64,000 nucleotides of DNA from Stomorhina lunata. Its lineage: Eukaryota > Arthropoda > Insecta > Diptera > Rhiniidae. The translations under genes and the position numbers were made by a program. How positions within the stretch are numbered: position 1 is the first letter of the stretch; each line of letters starts with the position of its first letter. The stretch lies in NCBI GenBank assembly GCA_933228675.1, contig OW121740.1:34447292-34511291 (forward strand). The letters run 5' to 3'. The notes under the pieces are model-generated. The model had not been told where the DNA came from. It was given only the letters and a program-made list of their open reading frames with translations, and ran no database searches. Of the stretch, positions 26,503-38,934 are shown in pieces.

Positions 26503-27752
26503 ATGGGTGTTTTTTTTAGAGGTATAGAACTTCGAATTGAAATAAAACACCAGAAAATCGTTTTAATATCCATCAATTTGGCTTTATTGGAAGGATAATT
26601 TTATGCCATTAATGTTTAAATATGATTTCGGGCATGTGGCCGCCGCGGTGGCTCGAATAAAGCCAATTCTACAGGTCCAATTTTCAACTACTTTTTCGAG
26701 CATATGGGGCCGTATGTTGGCAATAACGCCACGAATGTTGGCTTCCAAGTCCCCTAACGTTTCTGGTTTGTTGGTGTGGACGAGCGACTTCACATATCCC
26801 CAAAGAAAATAATCCAGTGGTGTCAAATGGCACGATCTTGGTGGCCAATCGACAGGTCCATTCCGCGAAATTATGCTCTCATCGAATGTTTCCTTCAATA
26901 AATCAATTGTGACGTGCGCTGTGTGGCATGTAGCGTCGTCTTGTTGGAACCACAACTCATCCACATTCATGCCATCCAATTGGGGAACAAAATAGTCGGT
27001 TATCATGGCTCTTTACCGGTCTCCATTTATGGTAACTGACTCTCCAGCATTATTTCGGAAAAAGTATGGCCCAATGACTCCACAAGCCCATAGAGCACAC
27101 CAAACAGTCAGTTTTTGTGGATGTAATGGCGTCTCAAGGGTCTCATGTGGATTCTCTTCACTCCAAATGCGGCAATTTTGCTTGTTGACGTAGCCATTCA
27201 ACCAAAAATGAGCCTCATCACTGAACAAAATTTTGCGAAGAAAATCAGCATCGAGATCAATCTCATTTTCGGCCCATACACCAAAATCACGACACATTGC
27301 ATGGTCTCGCGGCTTTAATTCTTGCACAAGCTGGATCTTGTAAGGTCGCAAGCCAAGATCTTTGCGCAAAATCTTCCATAAAGTTGATGGACAAAGCTCC
27401 AATTGCTGTGCACGGTGGCGAATCGATTCATTCGGGTCCTCTTCAACACTTTGCTCTACAGCGGCAATTGTTTCTTCGGTGCGCACTGTTCGACGTCGCT
27501 GCAGATGCGTATTATCACATAGAGTAAACGTAGTGCGAAAACGATCCATGGTTAACCGAATTAATTGCTCTGATGGACGATTATGTCGACCATAAAATGA
27601 ACAGAGCTTGCGGTAAACTTCGCGAACTGAACCATTATTTTCGAAATAAATTTGCACGATTTGCAAGCATTGTTCTTTTGTCAACCTGTTCATGATGAAA
27701 TGGCAAACCAAACTAAATATTAAAGTTCTATACCTCAATAAAAAACACCCGA
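26503..27752 (-). mobile_element. Complete mariner/Tc1-superfamily transposon, inactive
   Basis: An element of about 1,250 bp with terminal inverted repeats. The left end is GGGTGTTTTTTTTAGAGG then TATAGAACTT (from 26505); the right end is the complement of GGGTGTTTTTTATTGAGG then TATAGAACTTT (to 27750). TA dinucleotides at 26501-26502 and 27753-27754 fit the TA target duplication of this superfamily. It encodes a single transposase on the minus strand (26584-27693) that fills most of the element. Both ends are intact, so it could still be moved in trans. Confidence 0.88.
26584..27693 (-). pseudogene. Mariner/Tc1-superfamily transposase, one in-frame stop and catalytic Asp lost
   Basis: The start MNRLTKEQ is chosen at 27693 because helix-turn-helix similarity begins there. 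The frame runs 369 codons to TAA at 26584-26586, typical for the family. An N-terminal HTH region (residues about 5-120) is followed by a DDE/D domain. The first Asp is D159 in ILFSDEAHF; the second is D252 in WFQQDDATCH. The third position, expected as Asp in the motif PPRSCDLTPLD, is His (H289, codon CAT), 36 residues after D252. Codon 227 is TAA where the family usually has Tyr (after TINGDR). There are no frameshifts. Only these two lesions are obvious, so it probably inactivated fairly recently. The subfamily is not assigned. Confidence 0.88.
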
Positions 27753-28471
27753 TACTTAAATTTTTCAAGAATATTCTTAAATCTGAGTAGTAACTTAAGA
27801 GTTTTCAAAACTTGATTGAATTCAGGTAACATGTCTCTATAGGTTAGACTTTTCAGAGAACGACAATATACGTTGTAAAAGACTGTTCAGCAATTTCAAA
27901 TAATATCAAAATTGTGTTCAAATTTGGATTTCGTCTAAGTTCGTGGTTCGTTTACGTTCCAACAGCAGTCGATTCTTTGTACCGAACGTTTTGAAAATCC
28001 GATCAAGGACTGACACTTCTGCTATATTTCTAAAAATGTCGCATTTGAAACAATAACGTGTTATGGTGACTACATTCAATTTTGGACTCAATCCAATTAG
28101 GAAGTCATAGAATGTGATGACTCGGTATGTTTATTAAATATTTCATGGACGAATGCAATATTTTCATATATTTTAGTTGAGTATCATAAAATTTCATTGC
28201 GGTAAATATTTCGTTTTTGTGTTAATTGTGATCATAAAATGAACAATTTGAAAATTCTGTATTTGAGTGTTTATTTTTCTAGACTATTCAAACATTTTAT
28301 TATGACAACAATAAATAAACTGGCATTAAATAGTAAATATTAGTAAGAGTAGAGACAGACAATTTTATAAGTTTTTCCCGGTTGACGATGTGTTTGTTCC
28401 TAGTAACAATTTTGTACTTTGCCAGTATTTAGGGTAAAAAGTTTGTCTTAAGAAATCTTAACAAGAAGGTT
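27753..28471. other. AT-rich DNA, no feature
   Basis: No credible ORF, tandem repeat or terminal repeat was recognised between the transposon and the next interspersed element. Confidence 0.5.
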
Positions 28472-30180
<1,709 letters not shown>

Positions 30181-31129
30181 TGAAGCTTTCAAAGACCTCA
30201 ACGATTTAACAAGAGTTTCATTCTAATATAAACAAGTAAGAAATTATCATAGTCAGTCAAGCCCGAGTTTCTTCAAACCAAAAAAGTTAATATATAAAAG
30301 ATTTTCGCCATTTTTAATTCACATCTTAATTAAATTTTTTCTCAAACTAAAATCTCATTAAAATATTAATCTAAATGATTAAATGTAAAATATCAACATA
30401 ATTAATTTTGCCTTGTGCGTTTTAATTAACTGGCAAGTTTTTTATAAATATATTTTTTTTTTATCAAAACTCTTAAATCAAATATAAAAAATTAAACAAA
30501 ATTTCATAAGACTTGACTTTAGGACAAGTGCTTTAAAAATATACTTTTCATATTTATTTCAATTTTTTTTTGTAGAAAAACTTTTATTTTCAATTATTTA
30601 TTTTCATATAAACCTGAGCAACAATAAAAATATGACTTCACAAAAATTCATAAAAAAAATTATAACTACAAACAACTTAAATACTATAAAAAAATATACC
30701 ATAAAAAAATAGAGCTTTGCCTTTGATAAGAAAGTACTTGAGGTAAAAAAAATAGACGAAATAAAAAAAATTACACTTGAAATATTGGGAAAATAAAAAG
30801 AACAGTATCAAAATATAACGATCAGTTGACGTTATAAATTCATCAATAAGTTTTCATTTTTTAGGACTTTTCAATACTTACCCAATATATACAAACATAC
30901 ATATATAGTATAGAATATTGGTTTACTGATAAGAATTAAAGACAAATAATTTATATTTTGACTCTACTACAATATATCAATTCAATATATTTTTAACTAT
31001 ATTTATATATAACATAATACATAGCAAACAAAACATCACCCTAAAAAATATATACCCTTCAGTGAGAAATATCAAAACTACTTTGACATATGTAGACGTA
31101 TGCACCAAAACATAACAATTCAATTTAAA
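30181..31129. other. AT-rich DNA with a family B 5'-end scrap
   Basis: Very A/T-rich. At 30233-30275, AACAAGTAAGAAATTATCAT followed by AGTCAGTCAAGCCCGA matches the opening and hairpin of the family B elements but has no body behind it. No gene seen. Confidence 0.55.
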
Positions 31130-31909
31130 ACAAGTAAGAAAGTGCTATAGTCGGTCAAGCTCGACTATACGATACCCTTACCACTAAGATCAATTGTGTT
31201 CTTTTTCCTGTATAAAGACAAATATTTGCTAAATTTTGTCATCATATAAACATATTCTCAAAATTTATATATTTAAGCTGTTTCCGTCATTTGGACTTAT
31301 ATGAGAGCTAGGGTCAAATGTGGACCGATTATATCGAAATTTGGCAAAATGATTACAATTAATACAAAAATTATGTATAACTCAAAATTCTCATTATCTT
31401 CAGATTTACGAGCGTTTTAGTGATTTTTGTCTCATTTAGTGCGTTTTGATAGAAGAGTTTGTATGGGAGCTATGGTCAGATGTAGACCGATTTCAAAGAA
31501 ATTTGGTAAATAAGCATTATTTGTTTTAAATTTCATGAAAAAATATTGATATTTGTGGCCAAAATATCAATTCCGGGAAGTGAGACCTATGAGAGGTACC
31601 ATAAATAATAGACTGATTTTGATGAGTTTCAATAGCCACTATCAAAAAAATGATCTGTGCCAAATTTCATAAAATTATCTTTAGAATTGCGACCTGTACT
31701 TTGATTACACGATTTACATGGTGGTCCAGCCAGCCGTCCATCCAGACGGACGAACTGACTGACTGACATCGCTAAATCGACTCAGAAAGTTATATATTAT
31801 TAGTATATACTTCTAAGACAAATATTTCTATGCGTTACATACATCAGCACAAACTTATTATACCCTTTCCACCTATGCATAGCTATGGTATAAAAGGGTA
31901 TAAAAATTG
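31130..31909 (+). mobile_element. Hairpin-end element, family B
   Basis: Starts ACAAGTAAGAAAGTGCTATA with the hairpin TAGTCGGTCAAGCTCGACTA and ATACCCTTACCACTAAG. It ends near TATGGTATAAAAGGGTATA, and TATACCCTTTCCACC lies just inside. The body carries ATTTGGACTTATATGAGAGC and TATGGGAGCTATGGTCAGAT modules common to 3634-4149 and 12078-12869. A weak GACGGACGAACTGACTGACT tract lies near the 3' end. Non-coding. Confidence 0.68.
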
Positions 31910-32149
31910 TCACATTGAGACCCACAAAATCCACAAACAAAAGTTGTACCATGTACATATGGATTTTTATTTTGATTGGGATGTTGTCACAGTTCCACAT
32001 ATTTCGTAGACTATAAACATTTTGAGGTTAGACACAAATAATCTTTAAAAACCTTTTTGGCAAATTCTGTTTTGTTGATATCAATGTAAAGTAGATTTAG
32101 GTGGTAAATGGCACCTCTGGCACGTCGTCAGACGTTAGCTCTTTTTATA

Positions 32150-32330
32150 AAATTTTAAACCACATTTTAAAACAAAGCTTACCTCAATGCAGCACCAGTT
32201 TTGTTTTCAGAGGTTTAGTAGTTTGTTGGCGTGTGAACCCGGTCTTTCAAATGGCCCTGAGAAAATAATTCCGCGGCGTTAAGTCCAGTAAGTAGCTTGT
32301 GGCGCCATCTGGCTGAAACTAAAGGTCATC
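32150..32330 (-). pseudogene. Relic of a mariner/Tc1-type transposase C-terminus
   Basis: On the minus strand the translation shows LDLTPRNYFL in one frame and GHLKDRVHTPTNY in the next. These correspond to the DLTPLDYFLWGYVK segment and what follows in the transposase at 26584-27693. There is at least one frameshift and there are several stops. Only this C-terminal part of the catalytic domain is visible. It is old and non-functional, probably from a relative of the complete element 5 kb upstream. Confidence 0.5.
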
Positions 32331-32374
32331 GAAGTTATTTTTGGTCAATTGAAATCACAAAAATCAGTTATTAT

Positions 32375-32882
32375 ATAGGATTGCCCAAAAGAAACGGACG
32401 ATTTTTTAAAGGAAAGTAAAAAAAATTTTAATTATCAATCAATTATATAATTTCCATTTTTTTTGATTATTATTGATTATTCTACGCTCTTAATCTGCAA
32501 AAAACTGAACAAAGTGCGATTTTATAGCCTCGTCACTATCGAAAGTTTTACCATTTAAGAAGTTTTGCAAAGATTGAAGCAAATCGAAGTTTGACGGTGC
32601 AAGGTCAGGGTTATATGATGAAAGCATAAAAACTTCCCAGACAAATTCTCTCAGTTTTTGGCGAGTGAAAAAAGATGTGTGCGGTCTAGAGTTGTAGTGG
32701 TGGACTATGACACTTTTACGATTGACCAATTGTGGCCTCTTCTCATTGATGGCTGTATTTAAATTGCCCAGTTGTTCATAGTAGACATCCGAATTAATCG
32801 TTTGGTTCCTTGGAAGCAGTTCAAAATTTACCCCATCCTTTCAATCAAACCAAACTGACAACATAATCTTCTTTTGGTGTAT
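32375..32882 (-). pseudogene. Mariner (Mos1-like) transposase fragment
   Basis: The minus strand encodes LPRNQTINSDVYYEQL (about 32830-32770) and, in the frame starting near 32729, NRKSVIVHHYNSRPH, TRQKLREFVWEVF, YNPDLAPSN and LQNFLNGKTFDSDEAIKSHF. This order and spacing is that of mariner-type transposases. The second catalytic Asp (usual motif HQDNARPH) is Tyr here, while the third (PDLAPSD) keeps its Asp. The 5' half is missing: similarity stops near 32882, where a family A element begins. Downstream, GGATTGCCCAAAAGAAACGG near 32378 resembles a mariner 3' terminal repeat. Confidence 0.78.
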
Positions 32883-34178
32883 AGTAATACGGTTGGTTCA
32901 TATATTTTGTTAGGAGTTCCAAATATATGCACCGTAATAATTTATATAATGTATGTACCTCTGAATCTTTTTGATTGTAGATATAAAAAGGGATGTTATA
33001 TATATATAAGAACTATAGCCAAATATTGATCGATTGTCACAAAATTTTACACACTGGCTGGTATTTATACAAAGTTTGTAAAATTAGTGGCCAAAGCTGG
33101 CATAGTTTCTAATTTAATAGCTTTAATAGTTTCTAATTTTTTGCTTTCCGGGAGTGTTTTTTTATATGAAAGCTATAGTTAAATATAGACCGGTTCCTAT
33201 AAAATTTGATATAATGACCAATAGTTGCATAAAACTTCCCTATTCTAAATTTAGTTGTCATAGATATTACAATTTTATTCAATTTATCAGCATAAATGTG
33301 ATTCCCGGGCCAGGGTTATATAGGAGCTCTAACTAAATGTAAACCGATTTCGCTCATTTTAAGTACACAACTTTCTCGAAATATCAAAAATATTTTTGTA
33401 AAATTTTGAAACTCTAGCTTTTTTCGTTAAGGCGCTATCGCGCTTTTATCTGACGGACAAAAACCCCCTTTTCTTTTTGTATTTTTGCGTTTCCGTAAGT
33501 TTTTTTATATGGGAGCTATGGTCAAATGTTGACCGATTGTAACAAAATTTTGCACACAGACTGGCATTGACATAAAACTTCCTTGTTCTAAATTTAGTGG
33601 CTATATCTGTTATAGTTTTAATTGGCATTTAAGTGTTTTAGGTGAAATTTAGACTCTTTCCGTAAGTTTTTTGTATGGGAGCTATGGTTAAATGTAAACC
33701 GTTTTCAATGAAATTTTACATCTTGCCTAGTATTTTTGTAAAATTTGCATATACTAAATAAAAATAAATTATCATCATAGCTATTATAATTTGTCATTTA
33801 TTGGCAAATAACCAATTATCCTAGACGAGTTTATACGGGAGCTATGGTCAACTGTGAACCGATATTGCTTGATTTTAATAAAAAAAAATTTCCCAAGAAA
33901 TGAAGAATATTTATGCTAGATTTCAGTGACCTATATCCTTTCGTTAAGGTTTTATAGTGACGACAATAGATAGACAGACAGTCAGTCAGACAAACAAACA
34001 GACAGACAGACGGACTGACAGCCGGAAAGACGGACAGACAGCCGGACATCTCTCAATCGTCTTAGAATTTCATAAGGATTCAGAATATACTTCAATTTTT
34101 AGATTTAATATTTAGAAAATTACAAACGGAATGACAATCTCAATATACCCCCCATTCTTTTTGATGGTGGGTATAAAA
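32883..34178 (+). mobile_element. DINE-1/mini-me-like element, family A, 5'-truncated
   Basis: Begins inside the element at ATAGTAATACGGTTGGTTCA (compare 28815 and 8860 in longer copies) and ends with the complete 3' terminus TTTTTGATGGTGGGTATA. A mixed GACA/GTCA tract at 33960-34047 is the short (GTCY)n region. Its 5' truncation abuts the truncated mariner fragment. Non-coding. Confidence 0.72.
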
Positions 34179-35609
34179 AAGTTAGTCATGCTGAAAGGAA
34201 ACGTTAACGATAGTAAAGCTTAAACTGGTTATCGTCCTAGGTCTCTACAGGTATGGAAATCTGTCTATCTTTTCTTGTAAAATTCGGGTTATTGAGTCCA
34301 GAATACATTTACATATAACAAAATAAGTATTACTAAATTTTAATTTTTAGTTATATAAAATGCTGTACTTTATTTGGTTAAGAAGATTGGCGTGCTCTTT
34401 GACAAAATGTTAGACCAAAATTTATATACTTACTGGTAAAATGTCTACTATTTTCGTAACTTAAAAATTCAGAACACGCACCCATTTTTTATTTGACTAG
34501 TTTATTTAGGGGGTTTATATTTATAGTATAATTCAAATATTTATTTATAAATAACGAGTAATAGAAGAAAAACTCCACCAAAAGACAATGATGATGAACT
34601 GCTAGAAAATGTGAATGGCGTCAGTAGAACCAAGTAAGGGAACTGTATAAAATAAAAAAATAAGTATATAATCATTAGAGTATTTTAACAAAAATTATAA
34701 AATTTAGGAGATTCAATAGTATGACAATGAAAGTTTACTTATACTATACTAAATAATTTAGATAGGTCCTTTGTAGAACAAGAGGCGATATTATCATTAA
34801 AACCAATCCACCACAATTTATAGGGTGGGTTTACTTTCTGTAAAAAAAAAAAGCAGAAAATAAAAAATGTACAACAAATCAAATCGTAATGTCTATTTGC
34901 CATTAACTTTAGGGTTGGATTTTTTACTATAAAACGAACAAAACTCATTATTTCATTTATTAAAACAGAAAAATGCTGTTGGCTGATTCGAAACAACAGA
35001 AAAACTGCCATAATGGAGAAAGTAAATGGAGTTCTGCCATTATGACTTTAACCTGTTGGCCATAATTTATGAAGCAAAAATACAAAAAAAAACCAAAGTA
35101 ATTTATAAAACTTGTAGTTGTTTTCCTCTATGAACTTGTTATTTATATACGGACTCGTAATAATTTCATTTATACCAAAAATATTTCATTTCTTTCAGTT
35201 GCTTAATTATGGCTGACTTGCATTACTTTGGAACATAATAAATATATTTTATGGGTTTGTTTTTCGAATTCCGGCCATCCGACCATCCATCCATTTATCC
35301 TCTACTTTGGATGCAATTAATAAAAATGTTCAAGAAAATTATTATTATACGAACATTTATTGTAAATAATTATTTTTATTTAGAAATTTAATTAAACTCG
35401 AAAAAAAAATCATAGAAATTTTTATTTTTTAAGTAAACAAAATGTCCATGCCACCATGTGTTGCACGTGAATATATTTGAGATAAAATTAATTGCAAACA
35501 TACAAAAGCCACCATAAATCATGTCTGGTTGCATTTGGTTTAGTGCAACATGCTCGTTTGCAACTGCAGGAATGGGATTGCCAACAATTAAATTTTTAAT
35601 TTAATACAA
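34179..35609. other. AT-rich DNA, no recognised gene
   Basis: No recognisable ORF or repeat. An open frame of 90 codons on the minus strand at 34739-35011 is Phe/Lys-rich and driven by poly-A/T. A minor CCATCCGACCATCCATCC tract lies at 35274. Confidence 0.5.
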
Positions 35610-36303
35610 GTTCAGTTCTAGTTCAGTTCTAGTTCAGTTCTAGTTCAGTTCTAGTTCAGTTCTAGTTCAGTTCTAGTTCAGTTCTAGTTCAGTTCTAGTT
35701 CAGTTCTAGTTCAGTTCTAGTTCAGTTCTAGTTCAGTTCTAGTTCAGTTCTAGTTCAGTTCTAGTTCAGTTCTAGTTCAGTTCTAGTTCAGTTCTAGTTC
35801 AGTTCTAGTTCAGTTCTAGTTCAGTTCTAGTTCAGTTCTAGTTCAGTTCTAGTTCAGTTCTAGTTCAGTTCTAGTTCAGTTTTAGTTCAGTTCTAGTTCA
35901 GTTCTAGTTCAGTTCTAGTTCAGTTCTAGTTCAGTTCTAGTTCAGTTCTAGTTCAGTTCTAGTTCAGTTCTAGTTCAGTTCTAGTTCAGTTCTAGTTCAG
36001 TTCTAGTTCAGTTCTAGTTCAGTTCTAGTTCAGTTCTAGTTCAGTTCTAGTTCAGTTCTAGTTCAGTTCTAGTTCAGTTCTAGTTCAGTTCTAGTTCAGT
36101 TCTAGTTCAGTTCTAGTTCAGTTCTAGTTCAGTTCTAGTTCAGTTCTAGTTCAGTTCTAGTTCAGTTCTAGTTCAGTTCTAGTTCAGTTCTAGTTCAGTT
36201 CTAGTTCAGTTCTAGTTCAGTTCTAGTTCAGTTCTAGTTCAGTTCTAGTTCAGTTCTAGTTCAGTTCTAGTTCAGTTCTAGTTCAGTTCTAGTTTAGTTC
36301 TAG
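35610..36303. repeat. 11-bp satellite array (unit TTCAGTTCTAG), inverse of the array at 113-1342
   Basis: About 63 head-to-tail copies of an 11-bp unit that is the exact reverse complement of the first array's unit. Variants are rare (TTTAGTTCTAG once near 35880, and AGTTTAG at the right edge). The right end passes without a gap into the 31-bp palindromic satellite via TTCTAGAAAAATTAAG. Confidence 0.97.
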
Positions 36304-37015
36304 AAAAATTAAGTTATCGATAATGCTTCTATAAATAAGTCAAGTTATCGATAATTTTTCTATAGAAACGTCAAGTTATCGATAACTTTTCTATAAAAAT
36401 TCAAGTTATCGATAACTTTTCTATAGAAACGTCAAGTTATCGATAGCTTTTCTATAAAAAAGGCATGTTATCGATAAGTTTTCTATTGAAAAGTCATGTT
36501 ATCGATAAATGTTCTATATAGAAAAATGAAGTTATCGATAACTTTTCTACAGAAAAGTCAGGATATCGATATTTTTTCTATAGTAAAGTCAAGTTATCGA
36601 TAACTTTTCTCTAGAAAAGTCAAGTTATCGATAACTTTTCTCTAGAAAAGTCAAGTTATCGATAACTTTTCTATAGAAAAGTCAAGTTATCGATAACTTT
36701 TCTATGGAAAAGTCAAGTTATCGATAACTTTTCTATAGAAAAGTCAGGATATCGATATTTTTTCTATAGTAAAGTCAAGTTATCGATAACTTTTCTCTAG
36801 AAAAGTCAAGGTATCGATAACTTTTCTATAGAAAAGTCAAGTTATCGATAACTTTTCTATAGGAAATCGATAACTTTTCTATAGGAAAGTCAAGTTATCG
36901 ATAACTTTTCTATATAAAAGTCAAGTTATCGATAAGTTTTCTATAGAAAAGTCAAGTTATCGATAACTTTTCTTTGGAAAAGTTATGTTATCGCCAACTT
37001 TTCTAAAGAAACGTT
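36304..37015. repeat. 31-bp double-palindrome satellite array
   Basis: About 23 units of 31 bp, each made of two adjoining palindromes: AGTTATCGATAACT and CTTTTCTATAGAAAAG. Units near the middle (about 36590-36960) are nearly identical; the edges diverge. The CTATAG-centred palindrome is shared with the 29- and 32-bp satellites elsewhere in the window, while the ATCGAT-centred one is specific to this array. Confidence 0.95.
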
Positions 37016-38934
37016 GTCTTAACATTTTCTTAAGGTTGTTCAAATGTCCAAAGTTAGGGTGTTGGAAGTCCCATCTCTGTTTCTTTCGGCTATGTTATTA
37101 GTTGCCTAGAATACATTCCTTGATCTTAAAATGTATTAAGATTGCGGAAATGTTTACAGAACCACTGGGTAGGACATCGTGTACGAGTATTTAGCATTAG
37201 TATGATTAATTTCTGTTATTAAATTTCAATGTGATTTTATGTGGTTTGGGTTTTAATTTTATTTAGAAGTATAAAGTTTTTAGTTGACTTATGCAAGCGC
37301 TACAGGGCAGGACTCCTCCCTCTTTTCATTAAAGCTTCTGTAAAAGTCACTTATACATTAGCCTTAATCTTACTACAAGTCTCCCAATACGACAAAAGCA
37401 AGTTAGAAAACATCGGATCTTTATCGTGTCATTGATCTATAGGAACCACATCTTTCTTGTATTCTCAGACAGACGTCCATCTATCATTTGTTAAATTACT
37501 TGATCACCCTCGCAGTAAAAAGTAGGATAGAAGCAAAGACAATATTGCACTCCATACTTTGTTTATCTGCTAAATATGAAATTAAAGTGGATAAAGAACA
37601 ATGGAAAACTCATAAACGCACACGTGAGAGAAGGCACGTGTGTGTGCCTTTGCTTTCTTTCATTTTATAATCGACTCCATTAGTTGTTGCCGAATTAGAG
37701 TAAAAACGATATACTTTCTTGTTTATGGGACTTTTCAAAATGACCATACGGCAAATCAAAGTCCATCTTTATATTATAGAGTCTTTGCTAGAAGCTTTGA
37801 TTTTATTGTGATTACCAGGGATCTATTTTCGCGAGAAGCAGTACAATTTACTAAAAACATAGTATAGCTCTACTTCCTAAGTCTTTATATATCTCCCAGA
37901 AAACATTTTATATATGTATCATCTCTCTTTAATTCACATGAGCTCACGAATATGATCAATATGCTTTGCTTCTATGAACAGTAACCGTTTTATTAATCAA
38001 AAATTTTATTTTATTTCTACAAATATATAGTTTTGCATTTAAGATATTTTTCGCATATAAAATTACAAGGAGACATGAACTGCTGTAGAATCGGTTACAC
38101 CAAAAACTTTCAGTATCTTATGAAGTTTAATAAATGACTACCATTTGCGGGTATCTAAGCACATTAGACATTAAGCTAATGTATCATTAGTTAGCCACTG
38201 TAATATGAGCCAACTCAGTCAGGCAGTCAGTCAGTTCCAGCTTAAGCCACAAAAACACAGGATCCGCAAACAATAACTATTTCTGCGGTAATCCAAGTCA
38301 TAAAAAATAATGGCAAACATTTACGTTTATTGTTTAGATAGTAGAAGTTTTTTTTTTCAGAGGAAGATTATTTTCATTACTTTTTCATAAGCAATAAAAA
38401 TTTATATTTCTTTAGAAAAACAAAATCTTTTATGCCAAATGATTAATTTAATCGTGGCGTAAAAAATTTATGGCTATAAACAGAAAATGATTGAAGATGT
38501 TTTTGTGCCAAAAATAAACTTAAAATTTCCCAAAGTTTTTTTCTTCAAACAATTACCTTTAGATGTATTTTTGTGTGACTCATAGAACCCCATTTGGCTC
38601 TTTGTTTTTAACCATTTTCTACAGCCTTTTCTTGGTAATGAAACCAATCATAATTGATTGCTGAAATCAATAAATTTTATTTCATTTATTTGTTTGTTTA
38701 CAAAATTTCGACTGTCTCGATCGATTTATTTCTTATACAGTCCAACATTTCGACACAAATGTCAATCACATGACAACGAATTTGTTATAAAGTTCTCTTT
38801 TGTTTAATTTATTTTTCCATTTTGTTTTTTTGCGTTATAAAGTAGCCAAGTTATTCAATACAATGTATAAAAACAACAAAAACGATTTTAACCCATAAAT
38901 ATCCACTTGAAATATTTTACAGAAAATATATTAA
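37016..38934. other. DNA with no recognised gene
   Basis: Several 60-75 codon frames occur (for example 37241-37435, 37488-37670 and 37640-37867). None has recognisable similarity, and they overlap in different frames. Composition is slightly less AT-rich at 37040-37900 than elsewhere. I cannot support an annotation. Confidence 0.45.

Noticed and set aside
27297..27595. Plus-strand frames of 76-77 codons
   Set aside because: Shadows of the minus-strand transposase in the complete mariner/Tc1-type element.
36304..37015. 31-bp palindromic repeats resembling a CRISPR or regulatory operator array
   Set aside because: No unique spacers; units join head to tail as a satellite.
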